A stretch of 38,995 nucleotides of DNA from an uncultured Spirochaetaceae bacterium (lineage in GTDB: Bacteria; Spirochaetota; Spirochaetia; Treponematales; Treponemataceae). The DNA lies in the NCBI GenBank assembly GCA_902799665.1, contig CADCBK010000012.1, positions 12,431 through 51,425 of the forward strand. The letters run 5' to 3'. Position numbers and translations under genes: made by a program. This document shows positions 1 to 7,422 of this stretch, one piece after another; position 1 is the first letter of the stretch, and each line of letters begins with the position of its first letter. The notes beneath the pieces are model-generated. The model ran no database searches, had not been told where the DNA came from, and worked only from the letters and a program-made list of their open reading frames with translations.

Positions 1-1974
1 TTCATTCTTGTAAAGTCTTTTATCGCTTCCATTCAAACTCCTCATATGAGGATAATGACTCATACAAATCCAAAATAACACCTTATGAACAAATTCATTC
101 AATATTCCTGATTCATAATCCCTCTCGTATTTTTCTGCTTTGTCCGCACATTTCATTATAAGCGACATTACTTTCCAATCACTCTCATGATCAGAATATC
201 GAGCGGCAGCAAACAAAGGAAGAAGTTTTAAATAATTATCTTTCCTTATGAAGCATCCATTTCCATCATATCTACCTGTCACAGTTAGACCTGCGTTCAA
301 CCTGTTGTTATCAAAGGTAAATGAGTTTGCAACGAGATAACCTATAATATTCTTATTGTATTTAGTTCTAACTCTAACAGATGCATCTATTCGTTCCGTA
401 CCATCAAGGTTTATGGCAATACCATCATCACTATCATTCTTAAAATCTCTTTTATCATAAAATCTTTCACTAATATTATTGAACACTTTTCTTACTTCAA
501 TTTCACCTTCGTCTATCGGTTTATTTTCACTATCAAGATTTATCGCTCTTAATGATATTGTCTTCGTTTTATTGTCATCTTCATTTATCCACCAAGCACA
601 CATTACAGTAGCTTGCGTTTTTGCATGAAATTTAACCCTGTTAAATGCATATCCATAGCCAAATTTCTTGTTGACGATATGTTGTGATTTCCAATATTTT
701 GCAGGTGAAAAAACTATGTAGCTATCATAAGGTTCTCTTAAAAAGTATTTGAACCCGCTCCAAATAAAAGCATTCCCCATTTCATTTGTTGCTGTTCCTG
801 AAATAGAGTTATCGTTTTTCATTTCTGTAATTACAAAATTATTTTTCCATTCTCCACTTGTTCCTGTATTTCCATTTGGCTCAATGTACGGAGGATTCTC
901 AAAAAGAATAACAGCACAATCCTTATTATCAATATACTTTCGCACCTCTCTATTATCAATTATATCTTTTGTAAGTGCATTTGCGCCACTCAAAAAACCT
1001 TCTTCATTTAATTTGGGGAATACATCCTTTGATGTTGGAATGGGAGGAATTATATACCTTACACGCGAACCGAATCTGTCTTTTAATACAATCCATTCTT
1101 TTAATTCATAAGTCGAAACTATTACATGAGAAAGTGTTTCATCATCAAAAAACATTTCCAAGTTTCCACTGCCAGCACAACGGTCTAGTATTATAAAATC
1201 CTTTTTTCCACTTTTCTTCGCTCTTTCTATAGCTTGATAAACAAGTTTTGTTGCAAGTTTTGCATACTCTGGAGGAGTATAAAAGGCGCCAAGTTCACGT
1301 TGTGTTTTTGGATCATTAAGCATATCCATTATGAATTTAAAATCTTTTTCTTCGCCTTCCCATGGGTAAATAAAATCCTTTAATGTTTTCTGTGGATTTC
1401 TTAATTCATTGAAAAAAGCTTTTTTCTCTGGTTTTTGTTTGTATTCTTCGGCATTATCGTAGTAAAAACAAGACCATCCATAAACATTATTAACGGTAAC
1501 ATGCACTTTTATTGTTTTAGGAGCTTCTGAAATAAAATTAATAATTTCGGTCATGCCTCTTGCTGATGCCATATTAAATTGTATCTCTTTTTTACAAGCA
1601 CCTGCACGGAAGCCTGCGATGCCATCCGATGCCTTTAAATTTGCATATTGCTCAATATCCTCAATTACAGTTAAATAATCTTGCGAGTCGTAAATAAAAC
1701 ACTTTTGTTCATCTTGACTTACTAAACAAATCTTTGATGGCACTGGTATTCCGTCCCTATTAAAGCGGGTTAAATATATCAATGCCTGACTTAATGCTTT
1801 ATTTTTGCCATAACTTGTTACATTTTGCTTATGTTCAAAAATTATGCCTGTCGTATAACCATCAGTACTTCGATCTACATGAACACTTTCAATGTCATTT
1901 CCAAACACAGTTTCATAAAACTGTGTTTGCCACGTTTTTTCATCTGTAACAATTGAAGATGTAATTCGAGCCAT
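1..1974 (-). CDS. Type IIG-like restriction enzyme / N6-adenine DNA methyltransferase (3' end cut by window edge)
   Basis: The reverse-strand frame stays open from the ATG at 1974 to base 1, giving 658 residues with no stop, so the C-terminus lies outside the window. The first ~110 residues contain a PD-(D/E)XK-like pattern (STDGYTTGIIFEHK), as in the nuclease part of single-chain type IIG enzymes. The middle has GAFYTPPEYAKL, a SAM-binding motif RCAGSGNLEM and the catalytic motif ENPPYIEP (near base 890), typical of gamma-class N6-adenine methyltransferases. The expected role is to methylate host DNA at a specific site and cut unmodified DNA; the target-recognition region would be C-terminal. 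The gene is much more AT-rich than the rest of the window, which suggests transfer. A GGATGG-like ribosome site precedes the ATG. The frame is open upstream to about 2076 without an ATG (TTG at 2034), so the start is not certain. A methylase-only role is possible. Confidence 0.8.
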   Translation of the reverse strand, partial: MARITSSIVTDEKTWQTQFYETVFGNDIESVHVDRSTDGYTTGIIFEHKQNVTSYGKNKALSQALIYLTRFNRDGIPVPSKICLVSQDEQKCFIYDSQDYLTVIEDIEQYANLKASDGIAGFRAGACKKEIQFNMASARGMTEIINFISEAPKTIKVHVTVNNVYGWSCFYYDNAEEYKQKPEKKAFFNELRNPQKTLKDFIYPWEGEEKDFKFIMDMLNDPKTQRELGAFYTPPEYAKLATKLVYQAIERAKKSGKKDFIILDRCAGSGNLEMFFDDETLSHVIVSTYELKEWIVLKDRFGSRVRYIIPPIPTSKDVFPKLNEEGFLSGANALTKDIIDNREVRKYIDNKDCAVILFENPPYIEPNGNTGTSGEWKNNFVITEMKNDNSISGTATNEMGNAFIWSGFKYFLREPYDSYIVFSPAKYWKSQHIVNKKFGYGYAFNRVKFHAKTQATVMCAWWINEDDNKTKTISLRAINLDSENKPIDEGEIEVRKVFNNISERFYDKRDFKNDSDDGIAINLDGTERIDASVRVRTKYNKNIIGYLVANSFTFDNNRLNAGLTVTGRYDGNGCFIRKDNYLKLLPLFAAARYSDHESDWKVMSLIMKCADKAEKYERDYESGILNEFVHKVLFWICMSHYPHMRSLNGSDKRLYKNE

Positions 1975-2080
1975 TTTTCCATCCGTTTTGTTTGTTTTGC
2001 AGAAAAAAATGTTACTCGGATCGTTTTTGAACAATACTGTACCGGGAGCTGTCCATTTTACACATTTTCCCCGCGTCTAA

Positions 2081-2161
2081 ATATATCGTTTTACTTATTT
2101 CAAAATAATTGTATATATCGTTCTACTTATTGTCAAGTGAAAAATATATCATTTGATATAT
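2081..2161. promoter_or_regulatory. Three regularly spaced operator-like sites between the R-M gene and its HTH neighbour
   Basis: A 19-base unit starting atatatcgtt occurs at 2081-2099 and again at 2113-2131 with one mismatch. A third site, 2144-2161, starts with the same atatatc and forms a dyad, atatatca-tt-tgatatat. Start-to-start spacings are 32 and 31 bases, about three helical turns. The sites cover the R-M promoter and abut the HTH gene start, as expected for controller-protein sites that both repress and autoregulate. Confidence 0.6.
2108..2136 (-). promoter_or_regulatory. Strong sigma70-type promoter for the restriction-modification gene
   Basis: On the minus strand a perfect -35 (TTGACA, 2131-2136) and a TACAAT -10 (2108-2113) are separated by exactly 17 bases. 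Transcription would start near 2101, leaving a leader of about 125 nt before the ATG at 1974. The second copy of the operator-like repeat fills the spacer between the two hexamers, so a bound regulator would block RNA polymerase. Confidence 0.75.
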
Positions 2162-2170
2162 GATTATTCT

Positions 2171-2485
2171 ATGAAAACATTCAAAGAAAATTTGCGAGAT
2201 GAACTGAATTTTCAAGGAATGACAGTTAAGGAATTAGCCGCAAAAACAGGCCTTATAAAAGGCTCGTTAGACAACTATCTAGGCGTCAGAGCCTCAATTC
2301 CGCCGGCCGATGTAGCGGTAAAAATAGCAAAGGCTTTGAATGTAAGCGTAGAATATTTAGTGACGGGCGAAGGAATTGAAGAAAAAGAATTAAAAAACGA
2401 AGTTATGAAAAATTTTTATTCCCTGCCAAAAAACATGCAATCCGCGATAAAAGAGTTGTTAAAAGCCGCTGTAGAAAGAAAGTAA
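2171..2485 (+). CDS. XRE-family helix-turn-helix regulator, probable R-M controller
   Basis: A 104-residue protein with an N-terminal XRE/Cro-type HTH domain (about residues 13-65; helix-turn-helix around MTVKELAAKTGLIKGSLDNYL and dimer helix near ALNVSVEYLVTG) and a short basic C-terminal helix. It is divergent from the restriction-modification gene and faces the repeated operator-like sites, so it is inferred to act as a controller protein setting the timing of R-M expression. I chose the ATG at 2171; a longer in-frame start at 2153 is TTG and lies inside the operator dyad. There is no Shine-Dalgarno site. A TATGAT hexamer (2159-2164) ends six bases before the ATG, so the message may be leaderless; its -35 is poor, which fits activation by the protein itself. 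The lysine-rich AT-rich composition matches the R-M gene. It could also be an unrelated phage-type repressor. Confidence 0.8.
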   Translation: MKTFKENLRDELNFQGMTVKELAAKTGLIKGSLDNYLGVRASIPPADVAVKIAKALNVSVEYLVTGEGIEEKELKNEVMKNFYSLPKNMQSAIKELLKAAVERK

Positions 2486-2525
2486 TTGCAGCGACATTTG
2501 TTCGAGGCGCGGCAACAAAAACCTC

Positions 2526-2744
2526 TCACTTCCCATCAATAAATCCATGAATGTCGTCCAAAGTGTATTCAAGACCAGTGGTATGAAGCGCTTCAAAATT
2601 ATTTAGGATGTAAGCATCCGCGCCGGATTTGGAAAACAGTTCCTGTGTTTGCGCTCCCGAAAGGTTGAATCTGTTTTTATACATTTCGATGCAGTAAACA
2701 AGAAAGTCTGTTTGCTCTTTTGAAAATTGCCGCGCTCCGTTCAT
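2526..2744 (-). CDS. DUF3791 family small protein (third gene of a putative toxin-antitoxin cassette)
   Basis: 72 residues. The pattern FLVYCIEMYKNRFNLSG followed by an ALHTTGLEYTLDDIHGFID ending is characteristic of DUF3791 proteins as I know them: short, all-helical proteins that sit beside DUF3990 genes. Its ATG overlaps the stop of the preceding 81-residue gene by four bases (2741-2744), which implies translational coupling within one transcript started upstream of the DUF3990 gene. The probable role, inferred from context, is an antitoxin or accessory subunit. No enzymatic residues are evident. The gene converges on the HTH gene with a 40-base gap that shows no clear terminator. Confidence 0.65.
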   Translation of the reverse strand: MNGARQFSKEQTDFLVYCIEMYKNRFNLSGAQTQELFSKSGADAYILNNFEALHTTGLEYTLDDIHGFIDGK

Positions 2745-2986
2745 GCCGCTTCCTCGGGAAAATCGATTGTTCCGTTTTTACGTTCCGACAAATACATATT
2801 GCAAAGCGTGAGCGGGCTGTAATGCCAAAGCTTGCTTTCCTCGTTTTCCAAAAGCGCGTAAACCTTTGAATGATAAAAATCTTTGACCAATTCCAAAGTA
2901 TTTTGATTTTCTTTTTGCTGAATCCGCTGCATAATTGGCGGAACGACAGCGCAGGCTAAAAAAGCCGCGAATTGATTTTTATCCAT
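2741..2986 (-). CDS. Small helical protein, middle gene of the DUF3990/DUF3791 cassette
   Basis: 81 residues, predicted helical, with no transmembrane segment. It has a segment around [25 protein letters not shown] that I associate with small proteins encoded next to DUF3990 genes, and an acidic end (FPEEAA). It overlaps the DUF3990 stop by eight bases and the DUF3791 start by four, so all three genes are one tightly coupled unit. By position and size it is a candidate antitoxin, but the sequence alone does not show whether this protein, the DUF3791 protein or both neutralise the DUF3990 protein. Confidence 0.6.
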   Translation of the reverse strand: MDKNQFAAFLACAVVPPIMQRIQQKENQNTLELVKDFYHSKVYALLENEESKLWHYSPLTLCNMYLSERKNGTIDFPEEAA

Positions 2987-3473
2987 TTTTCACCTCGTAG
3001 CTTGATTGGAACGCCACAAAACTCAAAGCCTTGTCCGACGCAAAAACAATCTGGTTGTAAAGTTTTCTTACCTTTAGAGCGTCCAGCGTTGCGGACCGCG
3101 AGAGCAAGCCGCTCAAATACAATGTCACAGTTCTGTAAACATCATCGTTGGCCACCGGTCCGCGAATCAAATCATATTTTTTTCCCTTGTAAGTTCCGCT
3201 CCTGTTTTCGCAAACAAAGTCAAGCCACGCCCCATTAGGAGATTTAAATTCCAAAAGCGAGCAATCCTTAAAAGCGCTTTCATTCAGTGAATATACATTT
3301 ACAATTGGCAAGCCGCCTCTACGGACAACAACCTTTTGAGCGAAATTTTGCGCTTGCGTTTCGTTCAGCGTTGTGTAAAAGCCGTAACCAAAATCAAGCG
3401 TGTGATTCTGAACAATGAGAGCGGGTTTTTCTACAATCTGGTTGCTTCCATGATATAGCCTTAAATTTGCCAT
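2979..3473 (-). CDS. DUF3990 protein, ADP-ribosyltransferase-fold putative toxin
   Basis: 164 residues. The N-terminus [14 protein letters not shown], the [20 protein letters not shown] segment and a C-terminal [11 protein letters not shown] segment are the three conserved blocks of DUF3990. They correspond to the H/R, Y and third motifs of ADP-ribosyltransferase-like folds, which would place the protein as an NAD-using modifier of a cellular target. It is first in a three-gene unit with two small coupled partners, the usual arrangement for a toxin with neutralisers. The ATG at 3473 has no ribosome site; a TATAAT hexamer ends six bases before it, so the transcript is probably leaderless. Toxicity and target are inferred, not visible in the sequence. 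Confidence 0.7.
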   Translation of the reverse strand: MANLRLYHGSNQIVEKPALIVQNHTLDFGYGFYTTLNETQAQNFAQKVVVRRGGLPIVNVYSLNESAFKDCSLLEFKSPNGAWLDFVCENRSGTYKGKKYDLIRGPVANDDVYRTVTLYLSGLLSRSATLDALKVRKLYNQIVFASDKALSFVAFQSSYEVKNG

Positions 3474-3479
3474 AGTTCA

Positions 3480-3485
3480 ATTATA
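3480..3485 (-). promoter_or_regulatory. -10 hexamer of leaderless DUF3990 operon promoter
   Basis: A consensus TATAAT on the minus strand lies six bases before the ATG at 3473, which puts transcription initiation at or next to the start codon. The -35 region (about 3503-3508, TGGAAA) is weak. Confidence 0.6.
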
Positions 3486-3514
3486 GCGCATAACGCCAGT
3501 TTTTTCCATAGCTC

Positions 3515-3573
3515 CGCCGCCTTATTAGGCTTACGACAATTTTACGCGCCGCCTTCTTGGGCTTACGGCAATT
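3515..3573. repeat. Two-copy imperfect tandem repeat, 27-base units with a 32-base period
   Basis: Units 3515-3541 and 3547-3573 start cgccgcctt and end in a ttacg(a/g)caatt block; they differ at three of 27 positions. The second unit touches the stop codon of the OLD-type gene, so the repeat fills the gap between that gene and the leaderless promoter of the DUF3990 unit. The reverse-strand ATTGCCGTAAGCC core resembles the central core of the structured elements at 9220 and 32082. Confidence 0.55.
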
Positions 3574-5114
3574 CACGAGCACGCCTTGTTCAAAATCGCA
3601 AGCAACTCATCGTACTTCTTTTTTAGCCGCTCGGAAGTTTGGTCAAGCATGTATTCGATTTCGTAATGGAAAATTCTGTCCTTGGAAGAAACCGGCATGT
3701 AATGGACTTGAGTTTGCGTGTAGTAGTGCTCGATGCAGCCTCGGCGCAAAATGTAAACGCGCGAACATTCAATCGCGGCAAAAATCAAGTTGGCAAGATT
3801 TATGATTTGACCGAGCGAGGCTGCCAAGGGAAGCGGAAGCAATTCCTCAAGGCTCTTCCGTTCCAACGTGACGCCCATCAAGACGACGGTTTTGTAGGTG
3901 TCTAAGTTTTCAGGATTTTCGTACTTGGCGTAAAGGCTTTTGACCTTTTCCACAAGAACGTCGATTTCGGGATTCACCGAATGGTTCACGCCGGCCAAAA
4001 ATTCCCCAACGCCGCCAAGGTAGCGCTCCAAGCGGATTATCAATTTTTCAAGCGTGATTTTTTTGGACAATTCTTTTTTTGTAAAGAGCGAAGCGTAAAA
4101 GCCGTCTTGCTTTTCGCGCTGGGCTTCCAAAAAATCAATCGTCCTTTGGTCAACGCAAACTTCCTCGCGAAGCTTTCCGCAAAAAAGGGAATCCAAGTCG
4201 GTGATGATTCTTCCGTCCGTTCCCAAAAGCGAGCACACTTTAAAGAAAACGCCCAGCTCGTCTTTTCCGCCAACGTCTATCACGCCGGTTCCAGCCGAAC
4301 CGATTTTGTTGTCAACACAAGACAAGAGGCGCGTGAAAATTTGCTGGTCAGTGTAGCCTTCCACAAAAATCTGCCTGTCCGAAAAAAAGAACTGCTTATG
4401 GTAAGTGTTGAAACGCGGCAAAAAGCGGCGGAACAATTGTTCGTCGTAGTCGCTCAACGAGTCGATGCTTGTGGGCGCGCGGTTTACATGGCAGGCCACG
4501 ACGCCAAGCAAGTCCTCCGAAAAGTTAAGGTCGATAAAATAAGGCGAGTGCGTGATTATGAAGAAAACGCGCTTGGGCTCAGCGGCGCTGGCTTTTTTTA
4601 TTTCGTTCATAAAGAATTGCTGGAACTGCGGGTGCAAGTGCAATTCAGGCTCGTCCAAAATCAAGCAGTTTTTTTTGTTGCTGGAATTGCCGTAAAGCGC
4701 CACCAAGAGCGTAAGGATTTCCTTTAGGCCGTGGCACTCGCCTTGCTTTAAATTGTATTCAACGCCGCGCGCCTTGTTGACCACAATCGCGACAAGCCTG
4801 CCGCCGGGCGCTTCCTCAAAGCGTATGGCCTTTGCGAACATGTTGCTAAGCACGTCCTCGATTTTTTGGCGGACGGCTTGGTTTTCGCGAATCGTTCGCA
4901 TCGCCGCGGCGTCGTCGTCGGCCTGGCGTTCGGCGCGCAAAAAATTTATGTCGTAGCCTGCGTCGGCAAACTGCCGCTCAATTTGTTCGGCAAGCAAAGT
5001 TTTTCCGCTGCCGTTTGGGCCCACAATCAAATTGACGTTGGCCCAAGAGCTTTTTTCAAACGAAGCCTTTCCCCAGAGAAACGGAATCTTTGCCTTTACG
5101 TTCACTTCTATCAT
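3573..5114 (-). CDS. OLD-family ATPase-TOPRIM nuclease
   Basis: 513 residues. The N-terminal ATPase domain has Walker A GPNGSGKT (residues 32-39), a Walker B plus Q-loop region ending LILDEPELHLHP (D154, E155) and a switch histidine in IITHSP (H189). A TOPRIM domain follows, with the acidic triad at FVEGYTD (E252) and IITDLDS (D306, D308). This order is the OLD (overcoming lysogenisation defect) nuclease architecture, shared with defence nucleases such as GajA and related to the ATPase and TOPRIM parts of PARIS. No UvrD-like helicase neighbour is present, so it is not a standard Gabija locus. The start lies seven bases after the ATP-grasp stop with no strong ribosome site, so it is probably translated by coupling from the same message. 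Expected activity is metal-dependent DNA cleavage controlled by ATP; an antiphage role is inferred. Confidence 0.75.
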   Translation of the reverse strand: MIEVNVKAKIPFLWGKASFEKSSWANVNLIVGPNGSGKTLLAEQIERQFADAGYDINFLRAERQADDDAAAMRTIRENQAVRQKIEDVLSNMFAKAIRFEEAPGGRLVAIVVNKARGVEYNLKQGECHGLKEILTLLVALYGNSSNKKNCLILDEPELHLHPQFQQFFMNEIKKASAAEPKRVFFIITHSPYFIDLNFSEDLLGVVACHVNRAPTSIDSLSDYDEQLFRRFLPRFNTYHKQFFFSDRQIFVEGYTDQQIFTRLLSCVDNKIGSAGTGVIDVGGKDELGVFFKVCSLLGTDGRIITDLDSLFCGKLREEVCVDQRTIDFLEAQREKQDGFYASLFTKKELSKKITLEKLIIRLERYLGGVGEFLAGVNHSVNPEIDVLVEKVKSLYAKYENPENLDTYKTVVLMGVTLERKSLEELLPLPLAASLGQIINLANLIFAAIECSRVYILRRGCIEHYYTQTQVHYMPVSSKDRIFHYEIEYMLDQTSERLKKKYDELLAILNKACS

Positions 5115-5120
5115 AAAAAA

Positions 5121-6314
5121 TTACCGTGCCTGCTCCAAAACAAATTTCAAAAACTCGTCCTTGTCTTCCTGCGTCTTTGCCTTGGCCATGTACATTTGGT
5201 TTCCCATCGTGGCCGCCATCACTTGCGGCATCCGCTCGTTCATCACAAGGCGCTCGCCGTAGCGCTCGACGATTTCTTGGTTGGAATGAACGTAGCGGCG
5301 CTTGTCGCGGCGGGCGGCGTAGACGCAATAGTGGTGGTCACCGGAATCTTTTAACAAGCGCTTGTCGGAACAAACCATGTCGGCCCAGATTTGATAAACG
5401 TCGGTCGAATGCGCGTAGTTCATCATGTCGGGGGTGTAGCCGCCCGCCGGCCTCATGTTCACCTCAAGGCCTACAAAGTCGCCAACGGCGCCCAAGCCTT
5501 TTTTGGCTTGCGTCAGCCTAAAAAATTCCATGTGGACAAAACGGTTTTTTACGCCAAAAGATTTTAGCGCGGCCCGTCCCAGTTTTGCCAACGCTTGGGG
5601 AACTTGCGGAATCGTCCAATAGCTTAAGTCCTCTTCCTTTAAAACGATGTCCATAATCGACGGCGGAAAAACGCTCGACGACTCGAACAATGGTTCGCCA
5701 CTGGAATCGCAAATCGCGTCGTAGGAATAAATGTCGCCTGTCACAAATTCTTCCATCACATACTGAACGGGAGGAAGATGGTCAAAAAAATTGTCAAACT
5801 CAACTTGCGAACTAAGCTTCCAAGTGTCGTGCGCTCCGACTCCGTTGTCGGGCTTTACGATTACGGGGAAGTGAACCTCGTCCACAAATTTTTGCGCGGC
5901 TTCTTTTGTAGTGATGCGGTGGCAGCGCGCGGTTGGAATATTTCCGGCCGCGTAAAATTTTTTCATGTCAAATTTATTTTTCCAGCCCGCGATATCTTTA
6001 AAAGATATGCCTGTCGTTACATTAAAGTCAGACCTCAGTTTTGCGTCGCCTTCAAGCCAATACTCGTTGTTGGATTCAATCCAATCGATGCGGCCGTACT
6101 TAAAGGCAAAGAAAGCTACGGCGCGGTACATCTTGTCGTAGTCTTCCATGTTGTCGACAAAATAATATTCGGTAAGGCAGTCTTTTAACTGCGGCTCAAG
6201 GCAATTGTAGGGAGCGTCGCCAATTCCCAAAATGTTGGCGCCGTTCTTCTTTAGCCGGTCGCAAAAGTTCCAGTAAGTTCTAGGAAAATGCGGCGAAACA
6301 AAAATAAAGTTCAT
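5121..6314 (-). CDS. ATP-grasp domain carboxylate-amine ligase-like protein
   Basis: 397 residues. It has an N-terminal Rossmann-like preATP-grasp part (MNFIFVSPHFPRTYWNFC), the ATP-binding loop VIVKPDNGVGAHDTWKL, the central strand YVMEEFVTGDIYSYDAI, and the metal/ATP site GLEVNMRPAGGYTPDMM typical of ATP-grasp ligases. The reaction would be ATP-dependent activation of a carboxylate and joining to an amine or thiol; the substrate is unknown. I start it at the ATG at 6314, which has a strong GGAGGAGG ribosome site; a longer reading begins at a TTG (6341) upstream of that site. Similar proteins occur widely in gut anaerobes, so it may be housekeeping rather than part of a defence system. It lies 70 bases after the O-methyltransferase and directly before the OLD-type gene. 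Confidence 0.75.
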   Translation of the reverse strand: MNFIFVSPHFPRTYWNFCDRLKKNGANILGIGDAPYNCLEPQLKDCLTEYYFVDNMEDYDKMYRAVAFFAFKYGRIDWIESNNEYWLEGDAKLRSDFNVTTGISFKDIAGWKNKFDMKKFYAAGNIPTARCHRITTKEAAQKFVDEVHFPVIVKPDNGVGAHDTWKLSSQVEFDNFFDHLPPVQYVMEEFVTGDIYSYDAICDSSGEPLFESSSVFPPSIMDIVLKEEDLSYWTIPQVPQALAKLGRAALKSFGVKNRFVHMEFFRLTQAKKGLGAVGDFVGLEVNMRPAGGYTPDMMNYAHSTDVYQIWADMVCSDKRLLKDSGDHHYCVYAARRDKRRYVHSNQEIVERYGERLVMNERMPQVMAATMGNQMYMAKAKTQEDKDEFLKFVLEQAR

Positions 6315-6384
6315 GACCCCCTCCTCCATAAGGTCTAACAAACCAAAAATAGCCCGGATCTAGTTCCGAGTGCCTGCTTGTATT

Positions 6385-6966
6385 TTAGCGCTTTCGACGC
6401 GAAACCGCAATGCCGTCGCCCGCGCTGTAAAATTCCGTCTTAAACTCCGTGTTGTCTTTTAAAAACTGAATGTACTTGCGGATTTTTTTTATCAATTTTT
6501 TTGTGGAATAATTGTGCGTCAAGCTTATGTCTTCCACCATTCCGTGGAACGAAAGGTTGTCGCTGATTATCGCTCCGCCATCCGCCAAATTGTTTTTGTA
6601 ACGCTCAAAAAATTTTATGTACTGAGCCTTTGGCCCGTCGATAAAAATCAAGTCAAACTTTTCCTCAAAGCTGAACGTGGCCGCGTCGCCCAAAAAGCAA
6701 GTCACGCGGTCCATCAAATTTTCGTCGTGAAAATTTTGAACGGCCTGATGGTAGCGGTCGATGTCCGCCTCTATCGTAAACACTTGAACGTCCGGCGACG
6801 CGAGCGCGAATTTTGTGGCCGAGTATCCGATCCCCGTTCCAATTTCCAAAACGCGGCGAACCTTGTTTTGCTTGATGTAATTTAAAATAAATTCCATTCC
6901 GCTGTCCTGCATTATCGGAACGGCGTTCTCCGCGGCTGCTTGCTTGATTCGCTCGATGTCGGTCAT
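6385..6966 (-). CDS. Class I SAM-dependent O-methyltransferase
   Basis: 193 residues, the usual size of the catechol/caffeoyl-type O-methyltransferase family (methyltransferase_24/3). It has the glycine-rich SAM loop VLEIGTGIGYSATKFA, an acidic residue after strand 2 (VFTIEAD), the FLGDAATF block and the metal/catalytic segment FDLIFIDGPKAQYIKFFERY followed by IISDNLSFHG. It would transfer a methyl group from SAM to a hydroxyl of a small molecule or possibly tRNA (TrmR-like members exist in this family). It is first in a possible unit with the ATP-grasp gene. The ATG at 6966 has no ribosome site. The promoter TTGTAG-17-TAGTAT ends eight bases upstream, so the message is likely leaderless. Confidence 0.8.
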   Translation of the reverse strand: MTDIERIKQAAAENAVPIMQDSGMEFILNYIKQNKVRRVLEIGTGIGYSATKFALASPDVQVFTIEADIDRYHQAVQNFHDENLMDRVTCFLGDAATFSFEEKFDLIFIDGPKAQYIKFFERYKNNLADGGAIISDNLSFHGMVEDISLTHNYSTKKLIKKIRKYIQFLKDNTEFKTEFYSAGDGIAVSRRKR

Positions 6967-6974
6967 ATGGAGGA

Positions 6975-7003
6975 ATACTAGCGCAAGATTTTATTCGCTA
7001 CAA
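6975..7003 (-). promoter_or_regulatory. Promoter of the O-methyltransferase gene
   Basis: -35 TTGTAG (6998-7003) and -10 TAGTAT (6975-6980) with 17-base spacing on the minus strand; the ATG follows eight bases after the -10. Confidence 0.55.
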
Positions 7004-7136
7004 GCGGGGGTGTGGAACACGCCAAATTACCTTGAAGCCCTTTGTAATTCCTTCCAAAAACAGAATCAACCATGCTCTCCAATGCAACTTGAAAATTCGT
7101 TGTTCCGCAAACGGCGTCAGTAGTTTCGCTTTCGCA

Positions 7137-7182
7137 GTCAAGAAAGAAAATTCTTGACAACTAAACTTTTCCAATATATAGT
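7137..7182 (+). promoter_or_regulatory. vapBC-like promoter with palindromic operator over the -35
   Basis: The -35 TTGACA (7154-7159) and -10 TATAGT (7177-7182) are 17 bases apart. A perfect 8-bp inverted repeat, GTCAAGAA-agaaaa-TTCTTGAC (7137-7158), covers the -35. Type II antitoxins commonly bind such dyads to repress their own operon, so this is the likely autoregulatory site. Confidence 0.65.
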
Positions 7183-7203
7183 ATTTATTAAAAGGAGGTC
7201 GAC

Positions 7204-7422
7204 ATGTCAGACGCTGCGTTTGCTGATTTTGAACATTCGATAGAAGTTCTTACTCGTCCGCAATTAAGAAAAATGCTCGCGCTGATTTTGCGCCGGCTCT
7301 TTACTTTTAAATCGTCCCCCGCCAAAAAGACCTTTGTCAGAAAATTGGGCGGCCTTGAAAAAGGCTTTTGGATTGCCGACGATTTTGATGAAACTCCAGA
7401 TTGTCTCTCGGAATATACATAA
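7204..7422 (+). CDS. Putative VapB-like antitoxin
   Basis: 72 residues, highly charged, with a basic middle (RPQLRKMLALILRRLF) and an acidic tail (WIADDFDETPDCLSEYT) of the kind that wraps a toxin partner. I do not recognise a named DNA-binding fold in it; the antitoxin call rests on its position. Its TAA overlaps the PIN toxin ATG as TAATG (7420-7424), so the two are translationally coupled. The start is well supported: AGGAGG at 7193-7198, five bases before the ATG. Expression would come from the promoter with the dyad operator immediately upstream. Confidence 0.65.
   Translation: MSDAAFADFEHSIEVLTRPQLRKMLALILRRLFTFKSSPAKKTFVRKLGGLEKGFWIADDFDETPDCLSEYT

Noticed and set aside
3981..4727. 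248-residue plus-strand ORF opposite the OLD-type gene
   Set aside because: It lies fully antisense to a protein with clear Walker and TOPRIM motifs; its translation has no domain and is typical of a shadow frame in GC-rich codons.
3573..5114. Gabija or PARIS defence system
   Set aside because: The ATPase-TOPRIM protein fits the superfamily, but no GajB helicase or separate AriB partner is encoded nearby.
6978..7160. 60-residue minus-strand ORF between the O-methyltransferase and the VapBC-like pair
   Set aside because: Its only long reading starts at TTG inside the VapBC promoter, has no ribosome site, overlaps the O-methyltransferase promoter and matches nothing I recognise. A decayed gene fragment cannot be excluded.
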